Positions 40,289 through 49,201 are shown, counted from the stretch's first letter. The stretch: 64,000 bases of DNA from Corallincola holothuriorum (GCF_003336225.1 NZ_QPID01000008.1:1-64000), one strand, 5' to 3'. A program made the numbers and translations. Notes: generated by a model from the letters alone, not told the origin.

Positions 40289-40906
40289 TTACTTCTCCGA
40301 ACAGGTTAAAGGGCTACGAGATATGGCTAATTTGGAGCGACTACATTTCATATTGCTGTTGGCATACTTGGGGTTGGAGATAAAATTAATTAGAACACGC
40401 CGAAAGGCATTCATTCGTTCGTTCGGTGGCAACTGGTTCTGGATATTGCGGTGGCCATTCCTATTTCGAACTGGAGGTGCACCTAGGTACTGTGAGCGAT
40501 AGTAATCTTCAATAATGGCAGCTTGTTGCTCTATACGATAATCCAGTAAGTCCTTTCCTTCTTCCAGCGTATATTGGTACGCCTTGTGATATTGGAACAT
40601 GTGCCTCAACATTTCGATTGCTGCAGCAATAATCGGATTGAGCACGTTATTCTGATACTGCCATACATGTACCATCTCATGAATAAACAGGCTGTTGTAA
40701 TCTGGAATGGTAGTTTGTGAAAAATCATTTTGATAATGATTAGGATGAGGAATGTAGATTTCGCCGTTAGGTGTTACTGCTGCAGTTTCGTCCTGTAAGG
40801 CGTTGTGTTTATCCCTGTGAATAGTGACTTTGTTGTAGTCGATAGAGTTTCTAAATATCTTTTTAGCGAGTGCGATTTCGCCTTGGGTTAGCTTCCTGCT
40901 ACTCAT
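40289..40906 (-). CDS. HExxH putative metallopeptidase, Vgr-related-protein-like, candidate effector
   Basis: 205 residues without signal peptide. The N-terminus RKLTQGEIALAKKIFRNSID and the middle LFIHEMVHVWQYQNN (HExxH, about residues 94-98) match a family often annotated as Vgr-related protein, found with type VI secretion and toxin loci (general recollection, not searched). A second conserved acidic helix (YRIEQQAAIIEDYYRSQYLG) could supply the third zinc ligand. SD GGGAAG precedes ATG 40906. It is coupled to the lipoprotein behind it. No T6SS genes are in the window. Confidence 0.6.
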   Translation of the reverse strand: MSSRKLTQGEIALAKKIFRNSIDYNKVTIHRDKHNALQDETAAVTPNGEIYIPHPNHYQNDFSQTTIPDYNSLFIHEMVHVWQYQNNVLNPIIAAAIEMLRHMFQYHKAYQYTLEEGKDLLDYRIEQQAAIIEDYYRSQYLGAPPVRNRNGHRNIQNQLPPNERMNAFRRVLINFISNPKYANSNMKCSRSKLAISRSPLTCSEK

Positions 40907-41460
40907 TTATCTTCCCTGTGATTGTGCTGATGCACAGTGCTACATGTATATTTTTGAACATGATTATAGTGGTAGCATAACTATGGTTCAATTAGCCTGT
41001 CGGGCGCTGTTTGTGACGTCTGATAGATTTGCTATGGATTATCTCATTATCATCCTAGGCTGCTCACCGTACGTGTGCTGCGTTAGAAATGCGTTAGATT
41101 TGAGGTAGGCTTCAAACGGTATCTCTGTGGGGATGAAAATAAAAAAGCCCTGAAAATTCAGGGCTTTTTTACTACGTAGTTGGTGGAGCCGGGGGGATTT
41201 GAACCGAGCTCGTAGCTATCTGAAAACACATAGTATTTGTCCTTGTGAAACGTCCCTGTGTTGCTTCTTGTGTTGTTAAAAAATCTTGCTGGGGAGTTGC
41301 GTTTCGTCATTTACAGCTTAGCTTACGGCTATCTCATTTACTCTTAGATGTCTGTCCGATTTGCGAAATGAGCCGATTAGAGTCTATTATCGGCTCACTT
41401 AGTGATTCGAATATGATGTTTATTCGGCTCAACTCTGGTAACTCTTATCCTGAGGATCGA
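40907..41460. other. Gene-free stretch holding the tmRNA-derived repeat and the Fic leader
   Basis: No real gene. It contains the duplicated tmRNA end and terminator (41080-41205) and about 250 bp of Fic leader. The reading frame upstream of Fic stays open from 41245, but its codons look non-coding (Cys- and Leu-rich) and have no counterpart in Fic proteins. Confidence 0.6.
41080..41205. repeat. Duplicated tmRNA 3' end with terminator (att-like repeat, distal copy)
   Basis: 126 bp nearly identical to 45057-45181. From left to right it contains GCGTTAGAAATGCGTTAG, a diverged spacer, the ssrA terminator hairpin (AAAGCCCTGAAAATTCAGGG, 41144-41163) and TGGTGGAGCCGGGGGGATTT plus GAACC, the last 25 nt of tmRNA in reverse. 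After 41205 it diverges (GAGCTCG in place of CCCGTCC), so no functional tmRNA end is formed. This is what integration into the 3' end of ssrA leaves behind. Confidence 0.85.
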
Positions 41461-42582
41461 ATGGCGCAGATGTGGATATGGCAAGCGGATGCTTGGCCTA
41501 ACTTCTCCTGGCAAGCGGAAACTATCTTGCCAAAGATCAGGGCTGTCTATCGTAAGCAGGGGATCTTGTTGGGCAAAACTTCTGTTCAATCTGATCCGTC
41601 GGAGCATGCTCTAAACACATTGTTGTCAAACATACTCGCTTCTTCGGCGATCGAGAACGAGCAACTAAATGTTCAATCTGTTCGTTCATCGTTAGCCCGT
41701 CGCATGGGAATATTTGAAGAGTCACCTTATCCAACCTCGGATCGTTCTGAGGGTGTTACGGCAATGATGTTGGATGCTTTGGACAATCTTAAACAGCCAC
41801 TATCGACGGCACGTTTGTTTCAGTGGCACCGTTGGTTGTTTCCAGCCAATGAATTATCAATGCAGCCTATCAGGGTAGGGCAATTGCGTGGCCCCGAGCC
41901 AATGCAGGTTGTTTCTGGTCGGTTAGAGAGTCCCGTCGTACACTTTGAGGCGCCGCCTCGGCAAGGGTTAGAGGGACAACTTCAGGATTTTGTCGAGTGG
42001 TTCAATCAAAGCCGTGATGATGAGTTGCTTGATCCTTTGTTACGCTCGGCACTTTGTCACCTCTGGTTTGTGACCCTGCATCCGTTCGATGACGGAAACG
42101 GACGTATTACGCGGGCATTAACAGATATGGCATTGGCGCAAGCTGATAGTCAAAGTATTCGCCTATATGCAATGTCAGTGGCTATTTTAAATGACCGTTC
42201 CGGCTACTACCGTATTTTGGAGCAGACTCAAAAAGGAGGCTTGGATATAACTGCTTGGCTTGAGTGGTTTTTGGACATGCTGAACGACGCCTTAGATTCC
42301 TCGTTACTGGCGATTGAGCGAACAATTGTCAAGACCCGCTTCTGGCAAAAGTTCAGAGAGTCTGGGTTCCATCCGGCGCAAGCAAAGGTGTTGAACCGGT
42401 TGTTGGATGGTGGCGAAAAGGGCTTTGAAAATGGCATTAATGCCAGCCAGTATCAAAAAGTGGCGAAGGTCAGTAAAGCGACAGCAACGCGGCATCTGAC
42501 CGAATTGTTGGATAAAGGCGCGATTGAGAAGCTGGCTGGGGGCGGCCGCAGTACTCGATATCAAACTAAGCTGATTGAGTAG
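41461..42582 (+). CDS. Fic family adenylyltransferase (DUF4172-Fic-winged helix)
   Basis: ATG 41461 after GAGGATC gives 373 residues starting MAQMWIWQADAWPNFSWQ, the DUF4172 start. Domains: N-terminal DUF4172 with the inhibitory helix motif SSAIEN ([S/T]xxxE[G/N], about residue 63), the Fic core with HPFDDGNGRITR (complete HPFx[D/E]GNGRxxR, about residue 215), and a C-terminal winged helix (VSKATATRHLTELLDKGAI). Full set of catalytic and inhibitory residues, so an active, self-inhibited class II AMPylator like Shewanella SoFic. It transfers AMP to a Ser/Thr/Tyr of unknown targets. Lies just inside the tmRNA-derived repeat. Confidence 0.88.
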   Translation: MAQMWIWQADAWPNFSWQAETILPKIRAVYRKQGILLGKTSVQSDPSEHALNTLLSNILASSAIENEQLNVQSVRSSLARRMGIFEESPYPTSDRSEGVTAMMLDALDNLKQPLSTARLFQWHRWLFPANELSMQPIRVGQLRGPEPMQVVSGRLESPVVHFEAPPRQGLEGQLQDFVEWFNQSRDDELLDPLLRSALCHLWFVTLHPFDDGNGRITRALTDMALAQADSQSIRLYAMSVAILNDRSGYYRILEQTQKGGLDITAWLEWFLDMLNDALDSSLLAIERTIVKTRFWQKFRESGFHPAQAKVLNRLLDGGEKGFENGINASQYQKVAKVSKATATRHLTELLDKGAIEKLAGGGRSTRYQTKLIE

Positions 42583-42699
42583 GGTGATTTTTTTCAGTTA
42601 TCGGGTGAACCGTGGTAACAGCAGCTAATCTTTACTAACCCAAACTTGAGCTAGTAAAGATATAGTATTTACATGTTTATGGTGAGAACTGGCGATTTT

Positions 42700-43779
42700 C
42701 TATATTTTTTTGGGTAAGAAAATTTCGCTGGTTTTTCCTGACTTTGAAAGTGCATTCATTAGGCTGATAAACATCATGGGATCTGTTTCCATTAGCTTAA
42801 TTCTGTCTATGTATTCTTCGAGATAACCTGAGACTAAAAACAGCATCATATCGATTCCTTTCAGGTCGTATCGCATCAGTCGCCATAGCCTTGGGCAGTC
42901 TTGTTGTAGTTTTCTGCTTGATTTGGCGGCGTATCCTAATGTTCCGTTACCTTTAAGAAGCAATAACAGCACTGTCGCCAGTTTTCCCTTGCCAGCCTTG
43001 CGTAAGCTGGAAAAAGTGCGTTTAACTTTTCGATTTAGGTCTGGAGATTTTAGAATCTTCACAGATATCTTGTAGACGATAATTGAGACAACCGCTTCAG
43101 TTACCTTTACTCCAATTCGTTTGCCAATAATCTTACCACTCGTTCCACTTAAAAGGCTTTGGGCTTGTGACAGAGTGGCTGGATTAGGAGGGCTGAGAAT
43201 ACCTAACTGTGCTGCTGACAAAATGAAGGTTGTATTAACTTCACCTGATATCCTAAGGGCTTCGGATCGGATGGCCTTTTCGAGGATCTCTTTGGGTATT
43301 AAGTTGATATATGAACTTACGACAGTTGAAACGCATTGCGCGATCGGGTTTATGATTGAAGCATAGTCGGTTTCCATCGCCTTCTTAAAAAGGGCTGCAA
43401 CACCGTCAAATACGACAAGGTTTTCGGCACCAACCTGGTTGAAACTATCTTCCCCCAGTAAGCCAAGCCCTTCGGCAGTTCTTTCAATTCCTAATCCAAT
43501 GTTTCGAGGTTGAGCAAACCCTTCTGTATATATTCCATCAATAAGACCGGCAAGAAGTTTGGACTTCTTTTCAACTTCGTTCAGCGCGACATCATATGAG
43601 CTTGATGGTCCTATTCGTCGGTACGATGGAGTGTGGCATCCAAACTGACATTGTTCCCACTTTGTATTATAGAAAGCATCATTTTCCATGTGCTTAATAT
43701 TCGAAGTCGGGATGGCGTTAAAGCCCTCTACGTAGAGCTTAACTCCTAATGAGCTAACCAAATTTCCGTCATGGTTCAT
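42700..43779 (-). CDS. Hypothetical protein with several hydrophobic helices, candidate effector
   Basis: 359 residues without signal peptide. The N-terminus has two Cys (WEQCQFGCHTP), then a mainly helical middle. Hydrophobic or amphipathic helices lie at about residues 140-162 (SIINPIAQCVSTVVSSYINL), 226-243 (VTEAVVSIIVYKISVKIL), 264-285 (KLATVLLLLLKGNGTLGYAA) and 308-322 (DMMLFLVSGYLEEYI). No known domain seen. Lack of a signal peptide combined with late hydrophobic helices, and a lipoprotein gene 24 bp upstream, would fit a membrane-inserting toxin with a periplasmic partner. This is speculation; a structural or phage-related protein is also possible. Confidence 0.5.
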   Translation of the reverse strand: MNHDGNLVSSLGVKLYVEGFNAIPTSNIKHMENDAFYNTKWEQCQFGCHTPSYRRIGPSSSYDVALNEVEKKSKLLAGLIDGIYTEGFAQPRNIGLGIERTAEGLGLLGEDSFNQVGAENLVVFDGVAALFKKAMETDYASIINPIAQCVSTVVSSYINLIPKEILEKAIRSEALRISGEVNTTFILSAAQLGILSPPNPATLSQAQSLLSGTSGKIIGKRIGVKVTEAVVSIIVYKISVKILKSPDLNRKVKRTFSSLRKAGKGKLATVLLLLLKGNGTLGYAAKSSRKLQQDCPRLWRLMRYDLKGIDMMLFLVSGYLEEYIDRIKLMETDPMMFISLMNALSKSGKTSEIFLPKKI

Positions 43780-43802
43780 ATTCAGATCCTTCTGATTTTG
43801 GG

Positions 43803-44333
43803 CTACTTATATGATGCTGTCTTTACTAGCCTATTAAAACTGTCTAAATGAGCAGATTTTTCATCCAAGGGGCAATGAAGCGTTATGAATGCACTCGCGG
43901 AACCAAGTGACACCTCTACGATTTCCGCGTAATACTCGTACTCTAGTGCTTGCGGCGATTTAACCTCAACATAGAGCCCAAACCCTTCTTTCCGTTGAAC
44001 TTCACCTTGCGTTACGGTTAAGTCTTTTCGCTTAGATTCAGGCACGGCACTTTCCATGTGGTACTTCAGGAAGCCATAGATGTTGATACTCTCGGTTGAT
44101 TTGACAAAAAGGTCTATTGTCACCAAGCTCGCATCTTCGGTGAGGTAAGTGATTCTTCGAGAATCTAATTCGGATGGTCCATCACCTATCAGCTCCCAAT
44201 TAGGTGGAACTTCAGCAGAAAAACGCGTGTCGGGTGCGGCAATAGAATCGCCTTGATGGGGGGAGTCGCATCCTGCGTTGAAGATTACAACAACTGCTAA
44301 TAGAAAAGGCGTGACGCAGCTTTTTAGTTTCAT
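43803..44333 (-). CDS. DcrB/DUF1795-like predicted lipoprotein
   Basis: Start at ATG 44333, 8 bp after GGAGG; an ATG at 44348 overlaps that ribosome-binding site. The signal peptide KLKSCVTPFLLAVVVIFNAG ends in lipobox NAGC, with Asp at +2, which by the E. coli rule would retain it in the inner membrane. The mature domain, RFSAEVPPNWELIGDGPSEL through TLHCPLDEKSAHLDSFNRLV, follows the DcrB/DUF1795 (PsbP-like) pattern of small periplasmic proteins. First gene of a two-gene unit with the 359-residue protein, so possibly its partner or immunity factor. Confidence 0.6.
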   Translation of the reverse strand: MKLKSCVTPFLLAVVVIFNAGCDSPHQGDSIAAPDTRFSAEVPPNWELIGDGPSELDSRRITYLTEDASLVTIDLFVKSTESINIYGFLKYHMESAVPESKRKDLTVTQGEVQRKEGFGLYVEVKSPQALEYEYYAEIVEVSLGSASAFITLHCPLDEKSAHLDSFNRLVKTASYK

Positions 44334-44497
44334 CTGTTTGTCCTCCATGACAGCAGAACTTTAGCTACTTTTTTATTTAGTTACAACGTAATTTTTCTAG
44401 TATTCATCAGTACATGAATAGCGAGATTTTTGAATCACCACCAGGAAGTTAGACACCTCCTCGCCGTTCTGGGGTAGCCCCTGAAGACGGCATGGCT

Positions 44498-44938
44498 CTA
44501 ACTGCCCGTCAGGTTACCATTCCCATCAACAGTGAATGTCGCTGAGAACCGTGCGCCTCGTTTTCCGTTTAGTGAACTGGCATAGCCAATGTTGAAGGAG
44601 ACATTGTAGCGGCCTTGCTTAAGGGCGCGGGGTGGCGTCGTTACCTGAATATGTTCAAACGATTGACCATACTTTATCTCGCCTTGGTTCTGGTAATTGA
44701 TGGCGTTGTCATCGCCGGGGGTTAGCACTTCCCAATATATACAGTCGCTGTCGCAGTCGGATCTGCTGATGCCGCCGCTATGAACGTAGTAGTTGGTTTG
44801 GCTTAACGCTGGGGCGGTAAAGCAGATACTGTCATCGCAGGAAAACACCTCCAGCGTTTCAGACTCGCTGCAGCCTGCCACTGCCGTACAGGCCAATACA
44901 ACACTTAAGAGTGTATGAGGTAAATACCTTGGATTCAT
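44498..44938 (-). CDS. Predicted lipoprotein, paralogue of the one at 39847
   Basis: 146 residues. Signal peptide with lipobox AVAGC (Cys23), Ser at +2, outer-membrane type. It shares DC-x3-DC-x-YW, KYGQSFEHI, PPRAL and the RYNVS strand with 39847-40287, at low overall identity. No HExxH gene is next to it, so if these are immunity proteins this is an orphan. It lies nearest to ssrA inside the repeat-bounded islet. Confidence 0.6.
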   Translation of the reverse strand: MNPRYLPHTLLSVVLACTAVAGCSESETLEVFSCDDSICFTAPALSQTNYYVHSGGISRSDCDSDCIYWEVLTPGDDNAINYQNQGEIKYGQSFEHIQVTTPPRALKQGRYNVSFNIGYASSLNGKRGARFSATFTVDGNGNLTGS

Positions 44939-45056
44939 ATCAGCACCTACTTACAAACGATGGATGGGCGGGTTGCTGAGCGCTGCATTTTTAATGCAGT
45001 TCATCTTTAAGTTTATCGCTGGTCATTGGTAAAGGCTCATGGGGGGCTCATCCGCC

Positions 45057-45181
45057 GCGTTAGAAATGCGTTAGATTTGAGGTGGTCTTCAGGCGGTATC
45101 ACTGTGGGGCTGAAAACAAAAAAGCCCTGAAAATTCAGGGCTTTTTACTACGTAGTTGGTGGAGCCGGGGGGATTTGAACC
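45057..45181. repeat. tmRNA 3' end with terminator (att-like repeat, ssrA-proximal copy)
   Basis: 125 bp corresponding to 41080-41205; here it includes the true end of the intact ssrA gene. One T is missing in the T run and about ten substitutions lie in the spacer. The two repeats are direct and 3977 bp apart. Confidence 0.85.
45118..45147 (-). terminator. ssrA terminator
   Basis: AAAGCCCTGA (45121-45130) and TCAGGGCTTT (45135-45144) form a 10-bp stem with AAAT loop, 10 bp beyond the tmRNA CCA end and flanked by A/T runs on both sides. Confidence 0.85.
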
Positions 45182-45514
45182 CCCGTCCGAAAATATTACG
45201 CCGTCGGTACTACATGCTTAGCCAGCTCATTTAGTAACCTGTTAGACGCCGAGTGGCAGGCTTCTACAGGCGTGCCTGATTAGTTTTAGCGCTTAATCCC
45301 CAGGCCGGGACGCCACGCGATCCTGTGTGGGGTGACCTTCCGGATCCAAAGTCCACAGGAGAACTAAGGGGGAAGGGCTCTATGCAGGTTATTAAGCTGC
45401 TAGTGCGTAGTTTTCGTCGTTTGCGACTATTTTTTTGCGGCTTTTTACGTGGCCAACCGCCCCACGACATGCACCTAGGGTTTCACAATTCCCGTCGAAT
45501 CCTGAATCGGCCCC
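45157..45514 (-). ncRNA. ssrA: Transfer-messenger RNA (tmRNA)
   Basis: 358 nt. The minus strand starts GGGGCCGATTCAGGATTCGA and ends in CCCCGGCTCCACCA with encoded CCA, which together form the tRNA-Ala-like domain (acceptor stem, T arm GGTTCAAAT). The tag frame at 45424-45392 reads ANDENYALAA then TAA TAA, identical to E. coli. It rescues stalled ribosomes together with SmpB, whose gene is 2.3 kb away. Its 3' end is the apparent integration site of the islet to the left. Confidence 0.97.
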
Positions 45515-45522
45515 AGGCGGCT

Positions 45523-45552
45523 AGTGTAACATTGCCTGTGCGGCTGAGTCAC
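45523..45552 (-). promoter_or_regulatory. Probable ssrA promoter
   Basis: On the minus strand, -10 TACACT (45528-45523) lies 8 bp before the mature 5' end. GTGACT or TGACTC at 45552-45546 is an acceptable -35 with 17-18 bp spacing. Confidence 0.5.
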
Positions 45553-45725
45553 CTGCTGTGTACAGGTAAATTTAATGTAACTCTATGTCTATTTTCGTCA
45601 GTAGTTTAGAATATAGCCTTGGTTGTATTTCTGATTTGAATGCCAATTTGACTAAGGACAGTAGAGTTCCTTTTGCTTCAATCAGTTAGGCTTTACGTCC
45701 GTATCGCATATACAGGGAGTAGGTA

Positions 45726-47786
45726 GTGGCGTTGCATTCAGGGCGAGATCTTTCTTTTCGCATATTTTTAAAAACCTTGCTGCTTAGCGGTGGACTTGCG
45801 TTTGCCATTTGGGCCGCTTATGTCGGTGAACTCGTACTGGCAGATTTCCAGCAGCAGGCGCACCAGTTATCGGGTGTCTCTTCGCTTCCGCAAGATATAC
45901 AGCTCAACTATGGTTTGTCTGTCGTTTCTGCGTTTGATACGCCAGAGGGGCGGTTATCGGCGACGGAGTACGTTGATAAAGGGAGTGCCATCTTTTGGCA
46001 GGCTTGGCTAAATCATATCGTCGATTTTTATGCGCCCCCCTATTTTTCTGGCATCTATTGGACACCTGATGCAACCCTTTATGTTCCGTTGGCCAATGAG
46101 CCTGGTGCCGTGCTGTCGGGCGACCTTTCTATTCTGATTTCGCAACAGATCCCTGCGACGCATGGTGTGATCCGAAGTTTTGCGGTTATGGTGGTGCTAC
46201 TGCCATTTTTTATTACCTTTGCTATGTATCGTCAGCGGAGCAAGCTGAGCAGGCAAGCCCGAGCTTTAGCATCGTTAGCAGCAAAACAAGCGGGGCTAAG
46301 CAGTCAGTTTCGTTTGAATAACGATACTGCTACCGTCATTGAGACTGCGGTAAAGAAATTATCTTCTAAGTTAGAGTTGCAAAATGAAGCGGTTAACGCC
46401 GCGCATCTTGCGGACAAGTTAACCGGGTTGGCTAACCGTCAGCAGTTTCAATTGGCATTGGAGAAAGCGATCCAGCAAGCCGACGAAGGTAAACAGAAGC
46501 TTGCATTGTTATTTATCGATCTTGATGGCTTTAAGCAGGTGAATGATACTTTCGGTCATAGCGTCGGGGATGGCTTGCTTGTTGAAGTCGCGAGCCGCCT
46601 TAATGCCGCAACCCGTAGCAGTGATACCATCTCGCTGACCGCGGGGGAAACACCTGCTTTCCAGCGGACATTAGCGCGCTTAGGGGGTGACGAATTTACC
46701 GTTATCCTCAGCAATATTCAGGTGTTGGAAGAAGCTGAGCAGGTGTCTGCGCGAATCATTGAGCTGCTTGAACAAGAGTTTCGCTTCGGCGAACATCGCG
46801 TCAATATCAGCGCCAGTATAGGCATTGCCGTTTACCCACAAGATGGGCAGTCACCTGAGAACTTACTGCAGATGGCTGATGTCGCCATGTATAAAGCAAA
46901 GAGTGATGGTAAGGGGACTTTTCGTGTCTATTTACCAGAGATGGGGCGCGAAGTAAGGCGCCAGCATTATCTCAGCAATGAGATCCGCCGGGCGGTGAAT
47001 GACTCTGAATTTTCTCTAGAGTTTCAACCCATTATTGAAATAGCCAGTAACCAGATAGCTTACTTTGAAGCGCTATTGCGTTGGCATCACCCCCACGAAG
47101 GTCAAATATCTCCAGGTGAGTTTATTCCTATCGCTGAAGAGACTCGGCAGATCCTGCCTCTGGGCGATTACGTGCTTTATGAAGCGATGCAGCAGATGGA
47201 GCAGTGGAATCGCGCAGGCCTTAGGAAAGCGCGGGTTTCGGTTAACGTCTCGAGCGTACAACTGAAGCAGTTAGCTTTGCGAGAGTGGGTCGAGCAGGCG
47301 TTGCAGAAAACTAAGTTGCCACCCAGTTGTTTGATGATAGAGATCACCGAGTCTTATCTGATGGAAGCAACAGGGGATATTATTGCGCAGATTGACGCCT
47401 TGCGGCAGATGGGAGTCAAAGTCGCCATTGATGATTTTGGTACCGGCTATTCATCGCTGAGTTCGTTGGCGTCGTTGCCTATCGATGTACTGAAAATTGA
47501 TCGTAGTTTTGTTAACAAAGCATCATCAGGCAAGAAATATCGGCGGATCCTCGCTTCCATTGTCGCGCTAGCTAAAGAGTTAGATCTGACGATTGTGGCG
47601 GAAGGGGTAGAGACTGCGGAAGAACTGGAACTGCTAAAATCGATGAAATGTCAGTATATTCAAGGCTTTTTAATCAGCCGCCCACAAACCTCGAAGCGGC
47701 TGAATCATACTCTTTTCAACAAGCGACTGAGCCAAGTAGCCAATAGTGGTACCGGCGTATGGTCTGAAAAAGAGGGGATGCTTTAG
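45726..47786 (+). CDS. Membrane GGDEF-EAL protein (diguanylate cyclase/phosphodiesterase)
   Basis: 686 residues, GTG start after CAGGGAG. Two membrane helices (about residues 12-32 and 148-166) enclose a periplasmic sensor of about 115 residues without recognised fold. Residues about 230-400 form GGDEF with the intact active site [11 protein letters not shown]. Residues about 415-665 form EAL with [31 protein letters not shown] and KIDRSF, all catalytic residues kept. Either c-di-GMP synthesis or breakdown is possible; in such hybrids the EAL activity often dominates. The last 4 bp overlap the end of smpB on the other strand. Confidence 0.88.
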   Translation: MALHSGRDLSFRIFLKTLLLSGGLAFAIWAAYVGELVLADFQQQAHQLSGVSSLPQDIQLNYGLSVVSAFDTPEGRLSATEYVDKGSAIFWQAWLNHIVDFYAPPYFSGIYWTPDATLYVPLANEPGAVLSGDLSILISQQIPATHGVIRSFAVMVVLLPFFITFAMYRQRSKLSRQARALASLAAKQAGLSSQFRLNNDTATVIETAVKKLSSKLELQNEAVNAAHLADKLTGLANRQQFQLALEKAIQQADEGKQKLALLFIDLDGFKQVNDTFGHSVGDGLLVEVASRLNAATRSSDTISLTAGETPAFQRTLARLGGDEFTVILSNIQVLEEAEQVSARIIELLEQEFRFGEHRVNISASIGIAVYPQDGQSPENLLQMADVAMYKAKSDGKGTFRVYLPEMGREVRRQHYLSNEIRRAVNDSEFSLEFQPIIEIASNQIAYFEALLRWHHPHEGQISPGEFIPIAEETRQILPLGDYVLYEAMQQMEQWNRAGLRKARVSVNVSSVQLKQLALREWVEQALQKTKLPPSCLMIEITESYLMEATGDIIAQIDALRQMGVKVAIDDFGTGYSSLSSLASLPIDVLKIDRSFVNKASSGKKYRRILASIVALAKELDLTIVAEGVETAEELELLKSMKCQYIQGFLISRPQTSKRLNHTLFNKRLSQVANSGTGVWSEKEGML

Positions 47787-48259
47787 CGAGCGTTTTTCAT
47801 GATCCGATCTTTTTGTCGTGACCAATCCTTATTCTTCACGTCCGCTCGCTTGTCATGTTGCTTCTTACCTTTACCTACACCGATCTCCAGTTTCACCCAA
47901 GCCTGTTTCCAGTATAGAGCGAGCGGTAGAATGGTGAAGCCTTCGCGGTTAACACGGCCGAACAAGTTGTCTAGTTGGCGGCGGTTAAGCAGTAATTTGC
48001 GAGTTCGCGTTGGATCCGCAATGACATGGGTCGATGCGGCCTGTAGTGGCGTGAATGTGGCGCCGGACAGAAAAGCCTCTCCATCTTTGAGATAGATATA
48101 GGCTTCAGCGATATTTGCTTTGCCCTGACGGAGGCTTTTCACTTCCCATCCCTGCAAACAAAGGCCGGCCTCTATCTTATCTTCAATAAAATAGTCATGA
48201 CGGGCGCGTTTGTTTTGCGCGATGGTGGAACTAGTCTGTTTAGGTTTTTTCTTTGCCAT
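47783..48259 (-). CDS. smpB: SsrA-binding protein SmpB
   Basis: Start at the ATG for [19 protein letters not shown] (48259); an upstream extension is non-conserved. 158 residues: [58 protein letters not shown] and the basic C-terminal tail [20 protein letters not shown], which enters the mRNA channel. Partner of the tmRNA encoded nearby. Confidence 0.95.
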   Translation of the reverse strand: MAKKKPKQTSSTIAQNKRARHDYFIEDKIEAGLCLQGWEVKSLRQGKANIAEAYIYLKDGEAFLSGATFTPLQAASTHVIADPTRTRKLLLNRRQLDNLFGRVNREGFTILPLALYWKQAWVKLEIGVGKGKKQHDKRADVKNKDWSRQKDRIMKNAR

Positions 48260-48370
48260 AGCGGCGACATTATACGAATTAAGCCAGCGCTGTATATGGT
48301 GATTATCAGGAATAACAGACACTGCGCATTTTTGTTATGATTTACGCCATCGAAGTAAGTGAGTGATGTT

Positions 48371-48805
48371 ATGCCACAGATCCAACGTTCAGCACTGGTT
48401 GGTTATAGCGCTGCACAGATGTATAGCTTGGTTAATGATGTTGAGTCTTATGCCAACTTTTTGCCGGGCTGCGGTGATGCCAAAGTGCATGAGGCTTCTG
48501 AGTTGCAGATGTTGGCCTCTGTTCAGATCGCGAAAGCGGGAGTGAATAAATGGTTTACTACACGTAATCAGCTTGCCCATGCCGAGCGTATCGAGATGCA
48601 ACTGGTTGATGGTCCTTTTCGGCAACTGGTAGGAAACTGGTACTTTATGCCTTTGGATGAGGAGGCTTGTAAAATCAGTTTTTCTCTAGAATTTGAGTTC
48701 TCAGGTAAGTTGGTCGAATTGGCATTTGGTAAGTTATTTAATCAGATGGCATCAAATATGGTGGATGCATTTGTGGCTCGAGCGAAGGATGTTTATGGCA
48801 GTTGA
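48371..48805 (+). CDS. ratA: RatA-like START-domain protein
   Basis: ATG 48371 (the frame is open from a GTG at 48359). 144 residues of the polyketide-cyclase/START family: MPQIQRSALVGYSAAQMYSL, NDVESYANFLPGCGDAKV, KISFSLEFEFSGKL. In E. coli RatA binds 50S subunits and blocks 70S formation; other family members act like Coq10 for ubiquinone. Divergent from smpB, as in most gammaproteobacteria, and overlapping rnfH. Confidence 0.9.
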   Translation: MPQIQRSALVGYSAAQMYSLVNDVESYANFLPGCGDAKVHEASELQMLASVQIAKAGVNKWFTTRNQLAHAERIEMQLVDGPFRQLVGNWYFMPLDEEACKISFSLEFEFSGKLVELAFGKLFNQMASNMVDAFVARAKDVYGS

Positions 48806-49154
48806 ACTTATTCGTGTTGAGGTTGTTTACGGGCTTCCTGACCGTCAATCGCTGATCGCACTTGATGTCGAAAGCTCTTGTAGCGTTGAAAGTGCTATTC
48901 GGCAGTCGGATATTATCAGTATCTATCCTGAAATTGATTTGCAGGAAAACAAAGTCGGGATCTGGAATAAGGCAGCAAAGCTAGGTGACACACTTAAAGA
49001 AGGCGATCGGATAGAAATATATCGCCCCTTGATCGCCGACCCGAAAGAGGTGCGTAAGCTACGAGCTGAGCGCGCTAAGCGCGAAGGGCGTGCTGATAAG
49101 GTGACTGGCGGACGTCCGCAGCCTAATCGGCGGCAAAAAAAAGAGGCTGAATAA
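48795..49154 (+). CDS. rnfH: RnfH family protein
   Basis: ATG 48795, 6 bp after GAAGG, gives 119 residues beginning MAVELIRVEVVYGLPDRQSL. Ubiquitin-like beta-grasp fold, with EIDLQENKVGIWNKAAKLGD and GDRIEIYRPLIADPKEVRKL as family marks, then a long basic tail. Function not established despite its Rnf name. Overlaps ratA by 11 bp, the conserved ratA-rnfH pair. Confidence 0.9.
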   Translation: MAVELIRVEVVYGLPDRQSLIALDVESSCSVESAIRQSDIISIYPEIDLQENKVGIWNKAAKLGDTLKEGDRIEIYRPLIADPKEVRKLRAERAKREGRADKVTGGRPQPNRRQKKEAE

Positions 49155-49166
49155 GTCAGCCTCTTT
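49138..49166. terminator. Bidirectional terminator between rnfH and bamE
   Basis: AAAGAGGCTGA and TCAGCCTCTTT form an 11-bp stem overlapping the rnfH stop, with A residues on the left giving a T run on the minus strand for bamE. Confidence 0.8.
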
Positions 49167-49201
49167 CCTGATGCGATTGCTATCGCGCATTAAAACAGAG
49201 C

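Noticed and set aside
41181-41205. tRNA-like 3' end (TGGTGGAGCC...GGTTCAAAT on the minus strand)
   Set aside because: Matches the tmRNA acceptor/T-arm exactly but breaks off after 25 nt. No other tRNA arms follow, so it is a duplicated tmRNA end and not a tRNA gene.
41245-41460. N-terminal extension of the Fic reading frame
   Set aside because: The extension has no counterpart in DUF4172-Fic proteins, and a good ribosome-binding site with ATG is at 41461.
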